Shown piece after piece: positions 7,706 to 14,481 of a stretch of 14,498 nt of DNA. Numbering within the stretch: the stretch's first letter is position 1; each line of letters opens with the position of its first letter. Both the position numbers and the translations under genes were made by a program. The stretch is from MED-G16 sp964467915 (GTDB lineage: Bacteria; Bacteroidota; Bacteroidia; Cytophagales; MED-G16), in assembly GCA_964467915.1 (NCBI GenBank), contig CAYXSW010000029.1, positions 1-14,498 on the forward strand, given 5' to 3'. The notes beneath the pieces are model-generated. The model saw nothing but the letters and a program-made list of their open reading frames with translations. It did not search any database and was not told the origin of the DNA.

Positions 7706-8635
7706 TTATTCTGAATCAATAACTGAAACCCCCTCCGAACTAATTTTAGATATGTAAGTTGAAAATTCAATGTTAGTTTCCTGATAAATCTTTGTTACCT
7801 CTTTTTCTATTTTTTTCGCTAAGTCTTCTCCCTTAGTTATTGCAAAAATTGATGGCCCTGAACCTGATATAGAACAACCTAGGGAACCTAATTCAAGACA
7901 TTTTTCTTTAACCTCATCAAATTTTGGAATTAATTTTTTGCGATGCTGTTCTACAATACTATCCTTCAGAGAAGACTTTAGAAGATCATAGTCTTTGGTA
8001 TGGAGAGAATGTATTAAACCACCAAAATTTGAGACCTGAGATGTCACTAGATTCATATCAATTTTAGAAGGTAAAATTTCTCTAGAGTAAGAGGTTTTAA
8101 CTTGTATTTTAGGGTTAATTATAAAACAAAAGAGGTCTGGTAAAAGAGGGAGATTAATTATCTGCTGTGGGTTAATAGATTTGACCATTACAAGTCCTCC
8201 TAGAAGAGCAGGTGCAACATTATCAGCGTGCTCAGAAACACTAGAGATTACCTCTCCTCCCATTGCATACTTTATTAATTCTTTATTGCTAAATGGGTCA
8301 CCTAAAAGTTTATTTATTGCATAGACACTACCTGCAGCACTTGCACCACTACTACCTATTCCACTTCCAGGAATTATATTTTTTGTTATTTCAAATTCAA
8401 AACCATAGTCAGTTCTAATATCATCCAGTAGTTTCATGGCCGATACTGTTGCCACATTTTTACTTATATCTAAAGGTATATCATAACCCTTTACCTTAGT
8501 AATCTTGAGGCCTTTTTTATCTGTTTTTCTGACAACCATCGCATCACCAAAAGATTCAATTGGAAAACCTAAAATATCAAAACCACAAGCAACATTTGAT
8601 ACAGTTGCAGGGATAAAAACGTTAATCTTTTTCAT
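7706..8635 (-). CDS. thrB: Homoserine kinase (GHMP family)
   Basis: The 309-residue product phosphorylates homoserine with ATP to O-phosphohomoserine, the substrate of the next gene. GHMP-kinase features are the N-terminal VFIPATVSNVACGFDILGF, the ATP loop PGSGIGSSGASAAG (89-102), and the C-terminal LGCSISGSGPSIFAI (252-266). The ATG at 8635 matches the family N-terminus MKKINVFIPATVSN; a TTG three codons upstream adds nothing and is rejected. The gene starts 25 bases after the yqaA-like stop and ends 2 bases before thrC. The bifunctional aspartokinase/homoserine dehydrogenase gene (thrA), often upstream of thrB in Bacteroidota, is not adjacent here. Confidence 0.96.
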   Translation of the reverse strand: MKKINVFIPATVSNVACGFDILGFPIESFGDAMVVRKTDKKGLKITKVKGYDIPLDISKNVATVSAMKLLDDIRTDYGFEFEITKNIIPGSGIGSSGASAAGSVYAINKLLGDPFSNKELIKYAMGGEVISSVSEHADNVAPALLGGLVMVKSINPQQIINLPLLPDLFCFIINPKIQVKTSYSREILPSKIDMNLVTSQVSNFGGLIHSLHTKDYDLLKSSLKDSIVEQHRKKLIPKFDEVKEKCLELGSLGCSISGSGPSIFAITKGEDLAKKIEKEVTKIYQETNIEFSTYISKISSEGVSVIDSE

Positions 8636-8660
8636 GAAATGCAATTTAGCATTATAATTT

Positions 8661-9110
8661 TTAAAATAGAGAAATACCCCAATAAGTTAAGACTGCCCAG
8701 ACCACGTAACGAAAAACTTTTCCAATGAGCATGTAGAAACTAACGATATAGAAATTAGTTCTAAAAAAACCAAGAGCCAATGCTATAGGATCCCCAAGGA
8801 TTGGGGTCCAGCACAATAAAGCAAGAAAACCGCCCCACTTATCTACCCTAGTCTTGAGTTCATAAATCTTCTCTTTTCTCACCCTAAAATATTTTTCTAT
8901 TAGATCCCAGTTTCCTAAACGACCAATTGCATAACTGCTTAAACCTCCCAACCAGTTCCCTGCAGAAGCAACCACTAACGATAGTGTGAAATCATAATTA
9001 TTAGCAATTAAAATACTTAAGACAATTTCAGAGCTAAGTGGGATCAATGTCGCTGCAAGAAACGACGCAATAAATAATCCTATATATCCCCATTCTGCAA
9101 GAGATTCCAT
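8661..9110 (-). CDS. yqaA: YqaA/DedA-like inner membrane protein (VTT/SNARE-associated domain)
   Basis: A 149-residue membrane protein closely resembling E. coli YqaA in length and motif order: SFLAATLIPLSSEIVL (17-32), AGNWLGGLSSYAIGR (50-64), a soluble basic loop, then GGFLALLCWTPILGD (93-107) and GKVFRYVVWA (131-140). YqaA belongs to the small DedA/VTT-type proteins with re-entrant helices, whose larger relatives act in lipid carrier or membrane homeostasis; the exact role of YqaA is unknown. The ATG at 9110 is chosen because homologues begin about there and an exact -7 box lies 3 bases upstream. A longer frame to the ATG at 9215 would add 35 unrelated residues and run into the divergent gene. 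It is probably the first gene of a yqaA-thrB-thrC transcript. Confidence 0.85.
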   Translation of the reverse strand: MESLAEWGYIGLFIASFLAATLIPLSSEIVLSILIANNYDFTLSLVVASAGNWLGGLSSYAIGRLGNWDLIEKYFRVRKEKIYELKTRVDKWGGFLALLCWTPILGDPIALALGFFRTNFYIVSFYMLIGKVFRYVVWAVLTYWGISLF

Positions 9111-9113
9111 ACT

Positions 9114-9121
9114 CAAATTTA
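9114..9121 (-). promoter_or_regulatory. Bacteroidota -7 promoter box (TAAATTTG) for the yqaA-like/thrBC cluster
   Basis: TAAATTTG on the minus strand is an exact TAnnTTTG match ending 3 bases before the ATG at 9110. Transcription from it would begin at or just inside the start codon, so either the message is leaderless or the match is coincidental. No -33 TTG is seen at the normal distance. Confidence 0.4.
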
Positions 9122-9169
9122 AGGTAGTATAAGATAGTATTATTATATTTATTGTATAAAATTTATACA

Positions 9170-9913
9170 ATGAACAAACACTTATCATATCGAACCGGAA
9201 ATCCAGTTTTAACATCTAATGCATTTAATATACAATCTGATTATACAGATAAAATGACTATAGGTGGAACTGTGAATAAAACATTTTTATCATTACTAAT
9301 TTTAGTGGGTTCAGCTTACTACTCATGGACTAATATTGGCATAGCTAATGTACTACTATTACCATCTATAGTAATTTCATTAATTGTTGCAGTTATAACT
9401 ATTAGAAACAAACATTGGTCGCCAGTTACGGTTCCTATTTATGCTGTTCTACAAGGAATATTTCTAGGAGTTATTTCAAATATGTTTAATTCGATGTATG
9501 AAGGGATTGTAATCACTGCAATCTCCTATACTCTTTGTATTTTATTTGCTCTTTTATCTATTTACAGATTAGGACTAATTAAAGCTACAGAGAATTTTAA
9601 ACTCGGTATAGCTGCTGCAACAGGAGGAATACTATTACTATACATAATAAATTTAGGAATGTCATTTTTTGGTTCTGGAATTCCTTTAATGGATGTAAAT
9701 AACGCGTCTATGATGAGTATAGGTTTTAGTGTTTTTGTAATAATTATTGCTGCTTTGAGCCTAGTAGTTGATTTTGATTTTATAGAAGAGGGAGCAGAGA
9801 AGGGTGCACCAAAGTATATGGAATGGTTTGGAGCATTTGGTTTAATGGTAACTTTAGTATGGTTATATCTTGAAATACTGAAGTTATTAGCTAAAATGAA
9901 TTCTCGTAAATAA
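9170..9913 (+). CDS. Bax inhibitor-1/YccA family membrane protein
   Basis: The 247-residue product has about seven hydrophobic segments from residue ~38 to the C-terminus. The soluble start YRTGNPVLTSNAFN (7-20) resembles the (S/G)NPV N-terminus of the YccA-like BI-1 branch (Pfam BaxI_1). The C-terminal signature is clear: LSLVVDFDFIEEGAEKGAPK (197-215, D201 and D203), then MEWFGAFGLMVTLVWLYLEI (217-236, E235). BI-1 proteins are proposed calcium/proton leak channels gated by paired acidic residues, and YccA of E. coli modulates FtsH; this protein's own role is unknown. The ATG at 9170 is preferred over TTG at 9152, which would add six residues that do not look like the family. The gene is divergent from yqaA across 59 bases and ends 3 bases before the convergent amine oxidase stop. 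Confidence 0.88.
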   Translation: MNKHLSYRTGNPVLTSNAFNIQSDYTDKMTIGGTVNKTFLSLLILVGSAYYSWTNIGIANVLLLPSIVISLIVAVITIRNKHWSPVTVPIYAVLQGIFLGVISNMFNSMYEGIVITAISYTLCILFALLSIYRLGLIKATENFKLGIAAATGGILLLYIINLGMSFFGSGIPLMDVNNASMMSIGFSVFVIIIAALSLVVDFDFIEEGAEKGAPKYMEWFGAFGLMVTLVWLYLEILKLLAKMNSRK

Positions 9914-9916
9914 AAA

Positions 9917-11374
9917 TTATAAAGGTCGCATTGCCTCCTTTATTTCATCAGTAACTCTTAAGCCTGACTCTATCGCACCGTTCATAGAGGCCCTTTGAAT
10001 AGCAGTGTGTTCACCAGCAAAATAGACTGGACCCTCAGGTCTTGCTAACACCTCCCTAAAATCTTTCTGACCAACTCCAGAAAAAGAGTAACTAGCTTTA
10101 GTCCATGGGTCCTCATTCCAATATTTAGCGACTCCTCTCTCCCAGTACTGAGGTGCCTCTTGCCATATTTTCGAACATGTGTTTATTGCTATTTCATTTC
10201 TCTTATCATCACTCAACTTTCCAAGTTTTATAGCGTCTTCTCCAGAAGTAAAACTCAACATTATTCCTCTTGGACCAGGTTGATCTATTGAAAAATGATA
10301 GATCCTTCTTAGGGGAGTATCAGTAAAAACACGTTGGCCGATAGAGTTAGTATTATCCCAAAATCTCTCTCTGTACTGCATCGCTATTTTCATCGCATGT
10401 CCATATGCCTGTTCATTAATACACTTTATTTTTTCTTTTGAAAATCCGGGAGTCACTTTTATATTTTTTAATATAGATGCAGGCACAGCCAATACGCATT
10501 TTTTTGCTGAAATCTTTGTCAATTTTCCGTTGTCTTTGACAGTTGCTGTGACACCATTAGAGTCGTAATCAAGTCGATGCAACGGTGTATTATACTTGAT
10601 TTTTTTTTCTATTCTTTTTGCAAGTGTTTTTGGCAGCTGATCATTTCCACCTAAAATTCTTCCTTCGACTGTATTCTCACTAAAACCCGATGTTCTTGTG
10701 TTAGATAGAATCATTGCTAATGCTGAAATTTTTGACGGGGTTGTTGTTGACTCTGTTGCATTGGCGTATGTATAAAGCTCAATAATATCTTGAGGTGCAC
10801 CACCCTCTTTCAAAATATCTTCAACTGATATTTTATCTAATGCCTGAACTTCAGGAGAGTTAATACCTTTTTTATTAACTAATTCTATCCACTTCTTAAT
10901 ATACTGAACCTCTTGACCAAATAACATCCCGTTTTCAGTACCAGTATAAGGTAAAGTAACATCACCTGATCTAATTCTATCCATAGATAATTCATTTCCC
11001 CTCACATAAACACCATCATATTGTCTGGCAGGAAGTATCTTTAAATTGAACTCCCTACAATAATCTTGGACATACATATCCGTACTATCCACATACTCAG
11101 CACCCATTTCAGAATACAGATTATCTGAGAATTTGTCTCTGTAAGTACTCACTCTTCCTCCGGGACGAGACCTTGCTTCTACTAAAACAATATTGTATCC
11201 GGCCTTTTCTAATTCATATGCACATGACAGACCTGCTAAACCAGCACCTACTACAATAATCCTGTTATCGTCAGTTGAACTGGAAAAAATTGATTGAGAA
11301 GATAAAGAAAATAAAGAGGTAACAACTCCTGATTTTTTGATAAATGAACGTCTTGTTATTTTATTTTTTGTCAT
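9917..11374 (-). CDS. Tat-exported flavin amine oxidase (FAD-dependent monoamine/L-amino-acid oxidase type)
   Basis: The 485-residue protein begins with a twin-arginine leader, KITRRSFIKKSG (5-16), followed by a Ser-rich hydrophobic stretch to ~residue 33. This implies export of the folded, cofactor-loaded enzyme. The FAD dinucleotide fold follows: RIIVVGAGLAGLSCAYELEK (38-57), the ribose-binding glutamate E66 (VLVEAR), and RPGGRV (70-75). The C-terminal flavin motif is VYFAGEHTAIQRASMNGAIE (450-469), including the NGAIESG seen in amine oxidases. No cysteine sits where MAO enzymes bind flavin covalently, so FAD is probably non-covalent. It would oxidise an amine or amino acid to imine and hydrogen peroxide; the substrate cannot be read. 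It lies 80 bases after the desaturase gene on the same strand, so co-transcription is possible but there is no functional hint. Confidence 0.9.
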   Translation of the reverse strand: MTKNKITRRSFIKKSGVVTSLFSLSSQSIFSSSTDDNRIIVVGAGLAGLSCAYELEKAGYNIVLVEARSRPGGRVSTYRDKFSDNLYSEMGAEYVDSTDMYVQDYCREFNLKILPARQYDGVYVRGNELSMDRIRSGDVTLPYTGTENGMLFGQEVQYIKKWIELVNKKGINSPEVQALDKISVEDILKEGGAPQDIIELYTYANATESTTTPSKISALAMILSNTRTSGFSENTVEGRILGGNDQLPKTLAKRIEKKIKYNTPLHRLDYDSNGVTATVKDNGKLTKISAKKCVLAVPASILKNIKVTPGFSKEKIKCINEQAYGHAMKIAMQYRERFWDNTNSIGQRVFTDTPLRRIYHFSIDQPGPRGIMLSFTSGEDAIKLGKLSDDKRNEIAINTCSKIWQEAPQYWERGVAKYWNEDPWTKASYSFSGVGQKDFREVLARPEGPVYFAGEHTAIQRASMNGAIESGLRVTDEIKEAMRPL

Positions 11375-11454
11375 GTCTACAATCTATCAAGATTCAAGAG
11401 AAAAGCAAAATGTCAGGTGTGAGATTTAATATCTTGAAATACCGAAGCTTTTAG

Positions 11455-12435
11455 CTACACTAATTTTTGCTCCATATTACCCAATTTATATATCATTTGA
11501 GCGTGAACTTTTATCGCCTCAAAAAAAGTTCTATTAGAGCTGTATGGCATGCCGTGTTCTTTAGCCGTTTCTATAACAATTTTAGATAATTCTTTATAAT
11601 GAACATGGCAGACCAAAGGTAATAGATGATGTTCTATTTGATAATTTAAACCGCCTATAAACCAAGAAAAATATTTAGATTTAGGAGAAAAATTAGCAGT
11701 GGTAGCAAATTGATGAGTTGACCAATCACTAGCTATCAGACCATTTTCATCAGGTAAAGGAAAATCTGCACTTGGAGTAATATGAGCAACTTGGAAAACT
11801 AAACTAATAAAAAGCCCTGTAAATAAATGCATTGATAAGAAGGCTAACACTATGTGCCACCATGGTAATTCTACAACAATTAAAGGCAAAATAAGAGCGA
11901 AAGAATAGTATAAAATCTTCCATGCTATAATGTTAAAAACCGCATTTCTAAATTCATTTTTTTTAACTAGAAAACCCATATTATGATACCTATTAATTCT
12001 AATAAAATCTTTTCCTGTTATCCATGCCAAAGTAGAAATTGCATAAAAAAACCAAATATAAATATGTTGAAATTTATGTATCCAATACTTTTTAGCATTA
12101 GGTGAAAATCGAAGAAAAAAAGGAGTATTAATATCATCATCAGCATGATCAATATTAGGGTAAGTATGATGAAGTACATTATGTTGAATTTCCCAAACTT
12201 TAGCACTAGCCCCAATTAGATTGAAAGAATGAGAAACAAGCTTATTAATTTTTTTATTTTTTGAGTAAGATCCATGAATTGCATCATGTCCAACAGCCAT
12301 CCCAACACCAGCCATTCCAATACCACTTATTATATATAATAAAAAAAGAATCCAGGAGCTATTAATGATTCCTGAGTTTAAGATTACAAAGGGAAATAAA
12401 AATATTGTAAGCATTATAATAGTCTTAATAACCAT
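11455..12435 (-). CDS. Fatty acid desaturase (membrane three-His-box, linoleoyl-CoA/front-end type)
   Basis: From its first ATG (12435) the product has 326 residues with paired hydrophobic segments around three histidine boxes: HDAIH (50-54), HNVLHHTYPN (85-94) and QIEHHLLP (266-273). Additional conserved points are HQFATTANFS (241-250) and HVHYKELS (278-285). The QIEHH box is the form found in acyl-lipid front-end and linoleoyl-CoA-like desaturases, so a diiron enzyme inserting a double bond into membrane acyl chains is expected. No fused cytochrome b5 domain is seen. The frame stays open upstream to a stop at 12625-12627, and 38 codons of family-like sequence precede this ATG without any ATG, GTG or TTG. 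The true start is therefore probably near 12549 on an unusual codon, and 12435 is only the first standard start. Confidence 0.9.
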   Translation of the reverse strand: MVIKTIIMLTIFLFPFVILNSGIINSSWILFLLYIISGIGMAGVGMAVGHDAIHGSYSKNKKINKLVSHSFNLIGASAKVWEIQHNVLHHTYPNIDHADDDINTPFFLRFSPNAKKYWIHKFQHIYIWFFYAISTLAWITGKDFIRINRYHNMGFLVKKNEFRNAVFNIIAWKILYYSFALILPLIVVELPWWHIVLAFLSMHLFTGLFISLVFQVAHITPSADFPLPDENGLIASDWSTHQFATTANFSPKSKYFSWFIGGLNYQIEHHLLPLVCHVHYKELSKIVIETAKEHGMPYSSNRTFFEAIKVHAQMIYKLGNMEQKLV

Positions 12436-12549
12436 ACTACTATTAGCGTTCTTACTAATATTATTTGTCTTAAAGTATGCGTTTACTTTTTTTCTTAAGG
12501 ATTTTGAAAACTTATCCCCTTTTGCTTTGGAAAATTTTGGGTAGTCGAT
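12436..12549 (-). other. Likely N-terminal coding extension of the desaturase without a standard start codon
   Basis: Continuing the desaturase frame upstream of 12435 gives DYPKFSKAKGDKF, then SKSLRKKVNAYFK, then TNNISKNANSS, joining directly to MVIKTI. This resembles, from memory of the family, the soluble N-terminus of Bacteroidota desaturases (an FxKxLRxRVNxYFK element, then an SK..N segment before the first membrane helix). The frame contains no ATG, GTG or TTG between 12436 and the in-frame stop at 12625-12627. Candidate non-standard starts are ATC at 12549-12547, ATT at 12579-12577 and CTG at 12582-12580 (minus strand). A sequencing or assembly error or a recent mutation could also explain it. 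Confidence 0.6.
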
Positions 12550-12671
12550 ATTGTTTTTGTTTAATTTGGTAAAAGGAATCAGGCAATATACAACTATAAA
12601 AACGTAAAAAATTATAAAATAGAATTATATCTCAAAAAGAAGCAGGATTATTGTAATTTAAACATCAATGA

Positions 12672-13646
12672 TTAGTTCATTACAATCCTAAATCCAAAAT
12701 GATTGTTCCCTCTACTCTCAAAATCAGATGCTCTCGAATAAGTCAATAATGTTGAGGAATGATAATTCCAAGATCCCCCTCTTCGAATTCTCTTAGAATT
12801 TGAGCCGGGATTTGTATTTACAGGATCTGTTACCCCGTCGGTATAAAATGAGTCGCTATAATAATCTTTACACCACTCCCAGACATTTCCTCCCATATCA
12901 TATAACTTATATGGATTTGGTGGATAAGAACCAGTAGATAATGAGTGTCCATCTGGATTATATACACCTGGAACATCTCCATTATAGTTCGCTTTTGATG
13001 AGTTTAAGGTGCCATCATCAGTTGGATATTTCAGTTGTTGCCCTCCCCTTGCAGCATACTCCCACTGAGCTTCTGTGGGCAAGCTAACATTGTAATATTG
13101 AGCATAAGCATCTGCTCCAAACCACTTAACCCAATTTACTGGCCATTCTGCTTTTGAGATATCTAATAATCCAAAAGTATTGGTAGAGTTATCAAATGAA
13201 ATCCAACTTTTATTATTGATATGTTCTGCCTCTCCGCCACTTGTGCAACCTCCTGTTTCTGCTAATTGTAAGAAAACTTCTCCTTGATATGGAGAATTTT
13301 GGTCTCCTATGACCATATTCTCAGTATATGTTCCACAGGGATCATTGATTGACTGAGTGGAGATTATAATCCAACTATCAACATAGGCGCTATTTAAAAA
13401 TTTTATGTACTGTTCGTTAGTAATTTCTTTCTCAGATATTTGAAACCCCGTTAATGTGACATTCACTTCAGGTGCATCTCCCTGTACTGTGACACCACCC
13501 ATAATAAAACTCCCTCCTTCTATATTTTTTAAGATTATACTTTCAGGAAGTTTACTTTCAACCGATGCTTTATTTATTAAATTCTCCTCATCACAAGAAT
13601 ATGAAAGTACTGATGATAGAATGATCGCAAATAATAAACGTTTCAT
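12672..13646 (-). CDS. FGE-sulfatase (SUMF1-fold) lipoprotein, probably non-catalytic
   Basis: A 324-residue lipoprotein: the leader ends in LSYSC with C18 as acceptor, followed by DEEN. The acidic residues after the cysteine resemble Bacteroidota lipoprotein export signals, hinting at surface exposure. Residues ~37-324 form a formylglycine-generating-enzyme fold: GGSFIMGG (44-51), EKEITNEQYIKFLN (72-85), SLPTEAQWEYAARGG (188-202), MGGNVWEWCKDYY (251-263), RIRRGGSW (296-303) and GFRI (318-321). The two active-site cysteines of true FGE would fall near residues 305 and 310, where this protein has Y and L, so sulfatase activation is unlikely. Structural FGE-fold lipoproteins such as GldJ/GldK of gliding/T9SS exist in this phylum, but this gene is shorter and stands alone. 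A full -33/-7 promoter precedes it. Confidence 0.88.
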   Translation of the reverse strand: MKRLLFAIILSSVLSYSCDEENLINKASVESKLPESIILKNIEGGSFIMGGVTVQGDAPEVNVTLTGFQISEKEITNEQYIKFLNSAYVDSWIIISTQSINDPCGTYTENMVIGDQNSPYQGEVFLQLAETGGCTSGGEAEHINNKSWISFDNSTNTFGLLDISKAEWPVNWVKWFGADAYAQYYNVSLPTEAQWEYAARGGQQLKYPTDDGTLNSSKANYNGDVPGVYNPDGHSLSTGSYPPNPYKLYDMGGNVWEWCKDYYSDSFYTDGVTDPVNTNPGSNSKRIRRGGSWNYHSSTLLTYSRASDFESRGNNHFGFRIVMN

Positions 13647-13650
13647 AAAA

Positions 13651-13678
13651 CAAATATACCCTTAAAGGCACTAAACAA
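13651..13678 (-). promoter_or_regulatory. Complete Bacteroidota promoter (TTG, 17 bases, TATATTTG) for the FGE-fold lipoprotein gene
   Basis: On the minus strand, TTG (13678-13676) is followed after 17 bases by TATATTTG (13658-13651), which matches both halves of the Bacteroidota consensus at accepted spacing. The -7 box ends 4 bases before the ATG at 13646, so the message would be leaderless or nearly so. This is the best promoter in the window. Confidence 0.65.
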
Positions 13679-13780
13679 TTTTATCTTCAATTCTCCATTA
13701 TAAGTGAGGTATGAAAAACATATCAATTATCATACTCTTAAGATTATCTAAAAAATAAGTATCTTATATTTATTTTAATG

Positions 13781-13821
13781 ATTTTAAAAGAAGAAGATAT
13801 GCCTATGGTTTAGGTTTTTTT
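13781..13821. repeat. 41-bp direct repeat, copy 1 (3' end of the DUF998 gene)
   Basis: Bases 13781-13821 are identical to 14441-14481, exactly 660 bases apart. On the minus strand the copy encodes the last five codons (KKPKP) and stop of the DUF998 protein plus about 22 bases downstream of it. On the plus strand it holds a short CCTA-TGGTT-TAGG hairpin followed by seven T. Identity stops abruptly at both ends. Confidence 0.95.
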
Positions 13822-14423
13822 ATTAAAATAGCACAAAAAATTATCCATATGACAAAAGCTGATTCTATTATTCTTTGATATAAACCAATGTACTCAGAAT
13901 TCAAGTTAGAAACCAATATGAGTACAAATAAAATACTGATTGCACCACAAACAATAGATTGTAAAGAAAATATATTATTATGTGATTTTTTTAATCCCAA
14001 TCCAATTAAAATCATAAAAACAGGAACGAACAAATAAGTTAGTAAAGCCACAAAATTATGAATTAGTTGAGAAGAACTAGGGTCTATTAATTCTTTATTA
14101 CATCCGCTATCACAAGGAAATATTCCAACAATTACTGTGGCTAGTCCATAAAATATTCCTATACCATAAAAACCGATTTGGATTATTTTAGAAGGATGAA
14201 AGTATCTTGCTCCAAGAAAGCAAAATAAGGCAATCAGAATACCGCTTGGGATGTAGCCAAATATTCTTAAAAATATTCCGTATTCAGTATCAATAGCAAA
14301 TGATTCACTTATAAACTGATTTAATATGTTATAATTTTCAATTAGTAATCCACCTGCAATAGAAGAAATTACAAAAAGGCTAACTCCTAGTATTCCAATT
14401 AAAAAAGTGCGTTTATTATTCAT
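13803..14423 (-). CDS. DUF998 family membrane protein
   Basis: A 206-residue hydrophobic protein with about six membrane segments (roughly 7-27, 48-72, 80-102, 121-144, 151-172, 186-202). The loop after the third carries FPCDSGCNKELIDPSSSQLIHN (cysteines 104 and 108, histidine 122), the characteristic FPCD..C...H pattern of DUF998. The function of this family is unknown; the paired cysteines near a histidine could form a disulfide or metal site on one membrane face. The ATG at 14423 begins MNNKRTFLIGILG just before the first helix. The gene lies between two perfect 41-bp direct repeats, the nearer of which supplies its last five codons and stop. The next minus-strand reading frame ends only 39 bases upstream of its start. 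Confidence 0.82.
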   Translation of the reverse strand: MNNKRTFLIGILGVSLFVISSIAGGLLIENYNILNQFISESFAIDTEYGIFLRIFGYIPSGILIALFCFLGARYFHPSKIIQIGFYGIGIFYGLATVIVGIFPCDSGCNKELIDPSSSQLIHNFVALLTYLFVPVFMILIGLGLKKSHNNIFSLQSIVCGAISILFVLILVSNLNSEYIGLYQRIIESAFVIWIIFCAILIKKPKP

Positions 14424-14440
14424 ACCTACAATTTACAATA

Positions 14441-14481
14441 ATTTTAAAAGAAGAAGATATGCCTATGGTTTAGGTTTTTTT
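14441..14481. repeat. 41-bp direct repeat, copy 2 (3' end of the gene at the window edge)
   Basis: Perfect copy of 13781-13821 in the same orientation. Read on the minus strand it again supplies KKPKP and a TAG stop (14465-14463), here to a reading frame entering from outside the window. Flanking bases on either side do not match those of copy 1, so the repeat is a discrete unit rather than the visible edge of a longer identical block. Confidence 0.95.

Noticed and set aside
8641..8648. TAAATTGC on the minus strand as a promoter box for thrB
   Set aside because: It lacks one T of TAnnTTTG, has no -33 TTG, and sits in a 25-base gap inside a likely operon.
9111..9215. Longer yqaA-like protein starting at the ATG at 9215
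   Set aside because: The extra 35 residues do not resemble the family, overlap the divergent gene, and cross a -7 box at 9114-9121.
9917..12435. Amine oxidase and desaturase as a dedicated two-gene pathway
   Set aside because: They are 80 bases apart on one strand, but nothing in either protein links their substrates.
13456..13665. Plus-strand ORF of 69 codons opposite the FGE-fold lipoprotein
   Set aside because: It overlaps the signal peptide region and promoter of a convincing gene and has no recognisable features.
13781..13821. The 41-bp repeats as part of a CRISPR array
   Set aside because: Only two copies exist, 660 bp apart with a full gene between them, and no cas genes are present.
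13800..13821. The hairpin CCTA-TGGTT-TAGG plus T-run as a plus-strand terminator
   Set aside because: The stem is only four base pairs and no plus-strand gene ends upstream; kept only as a property of the repeat.
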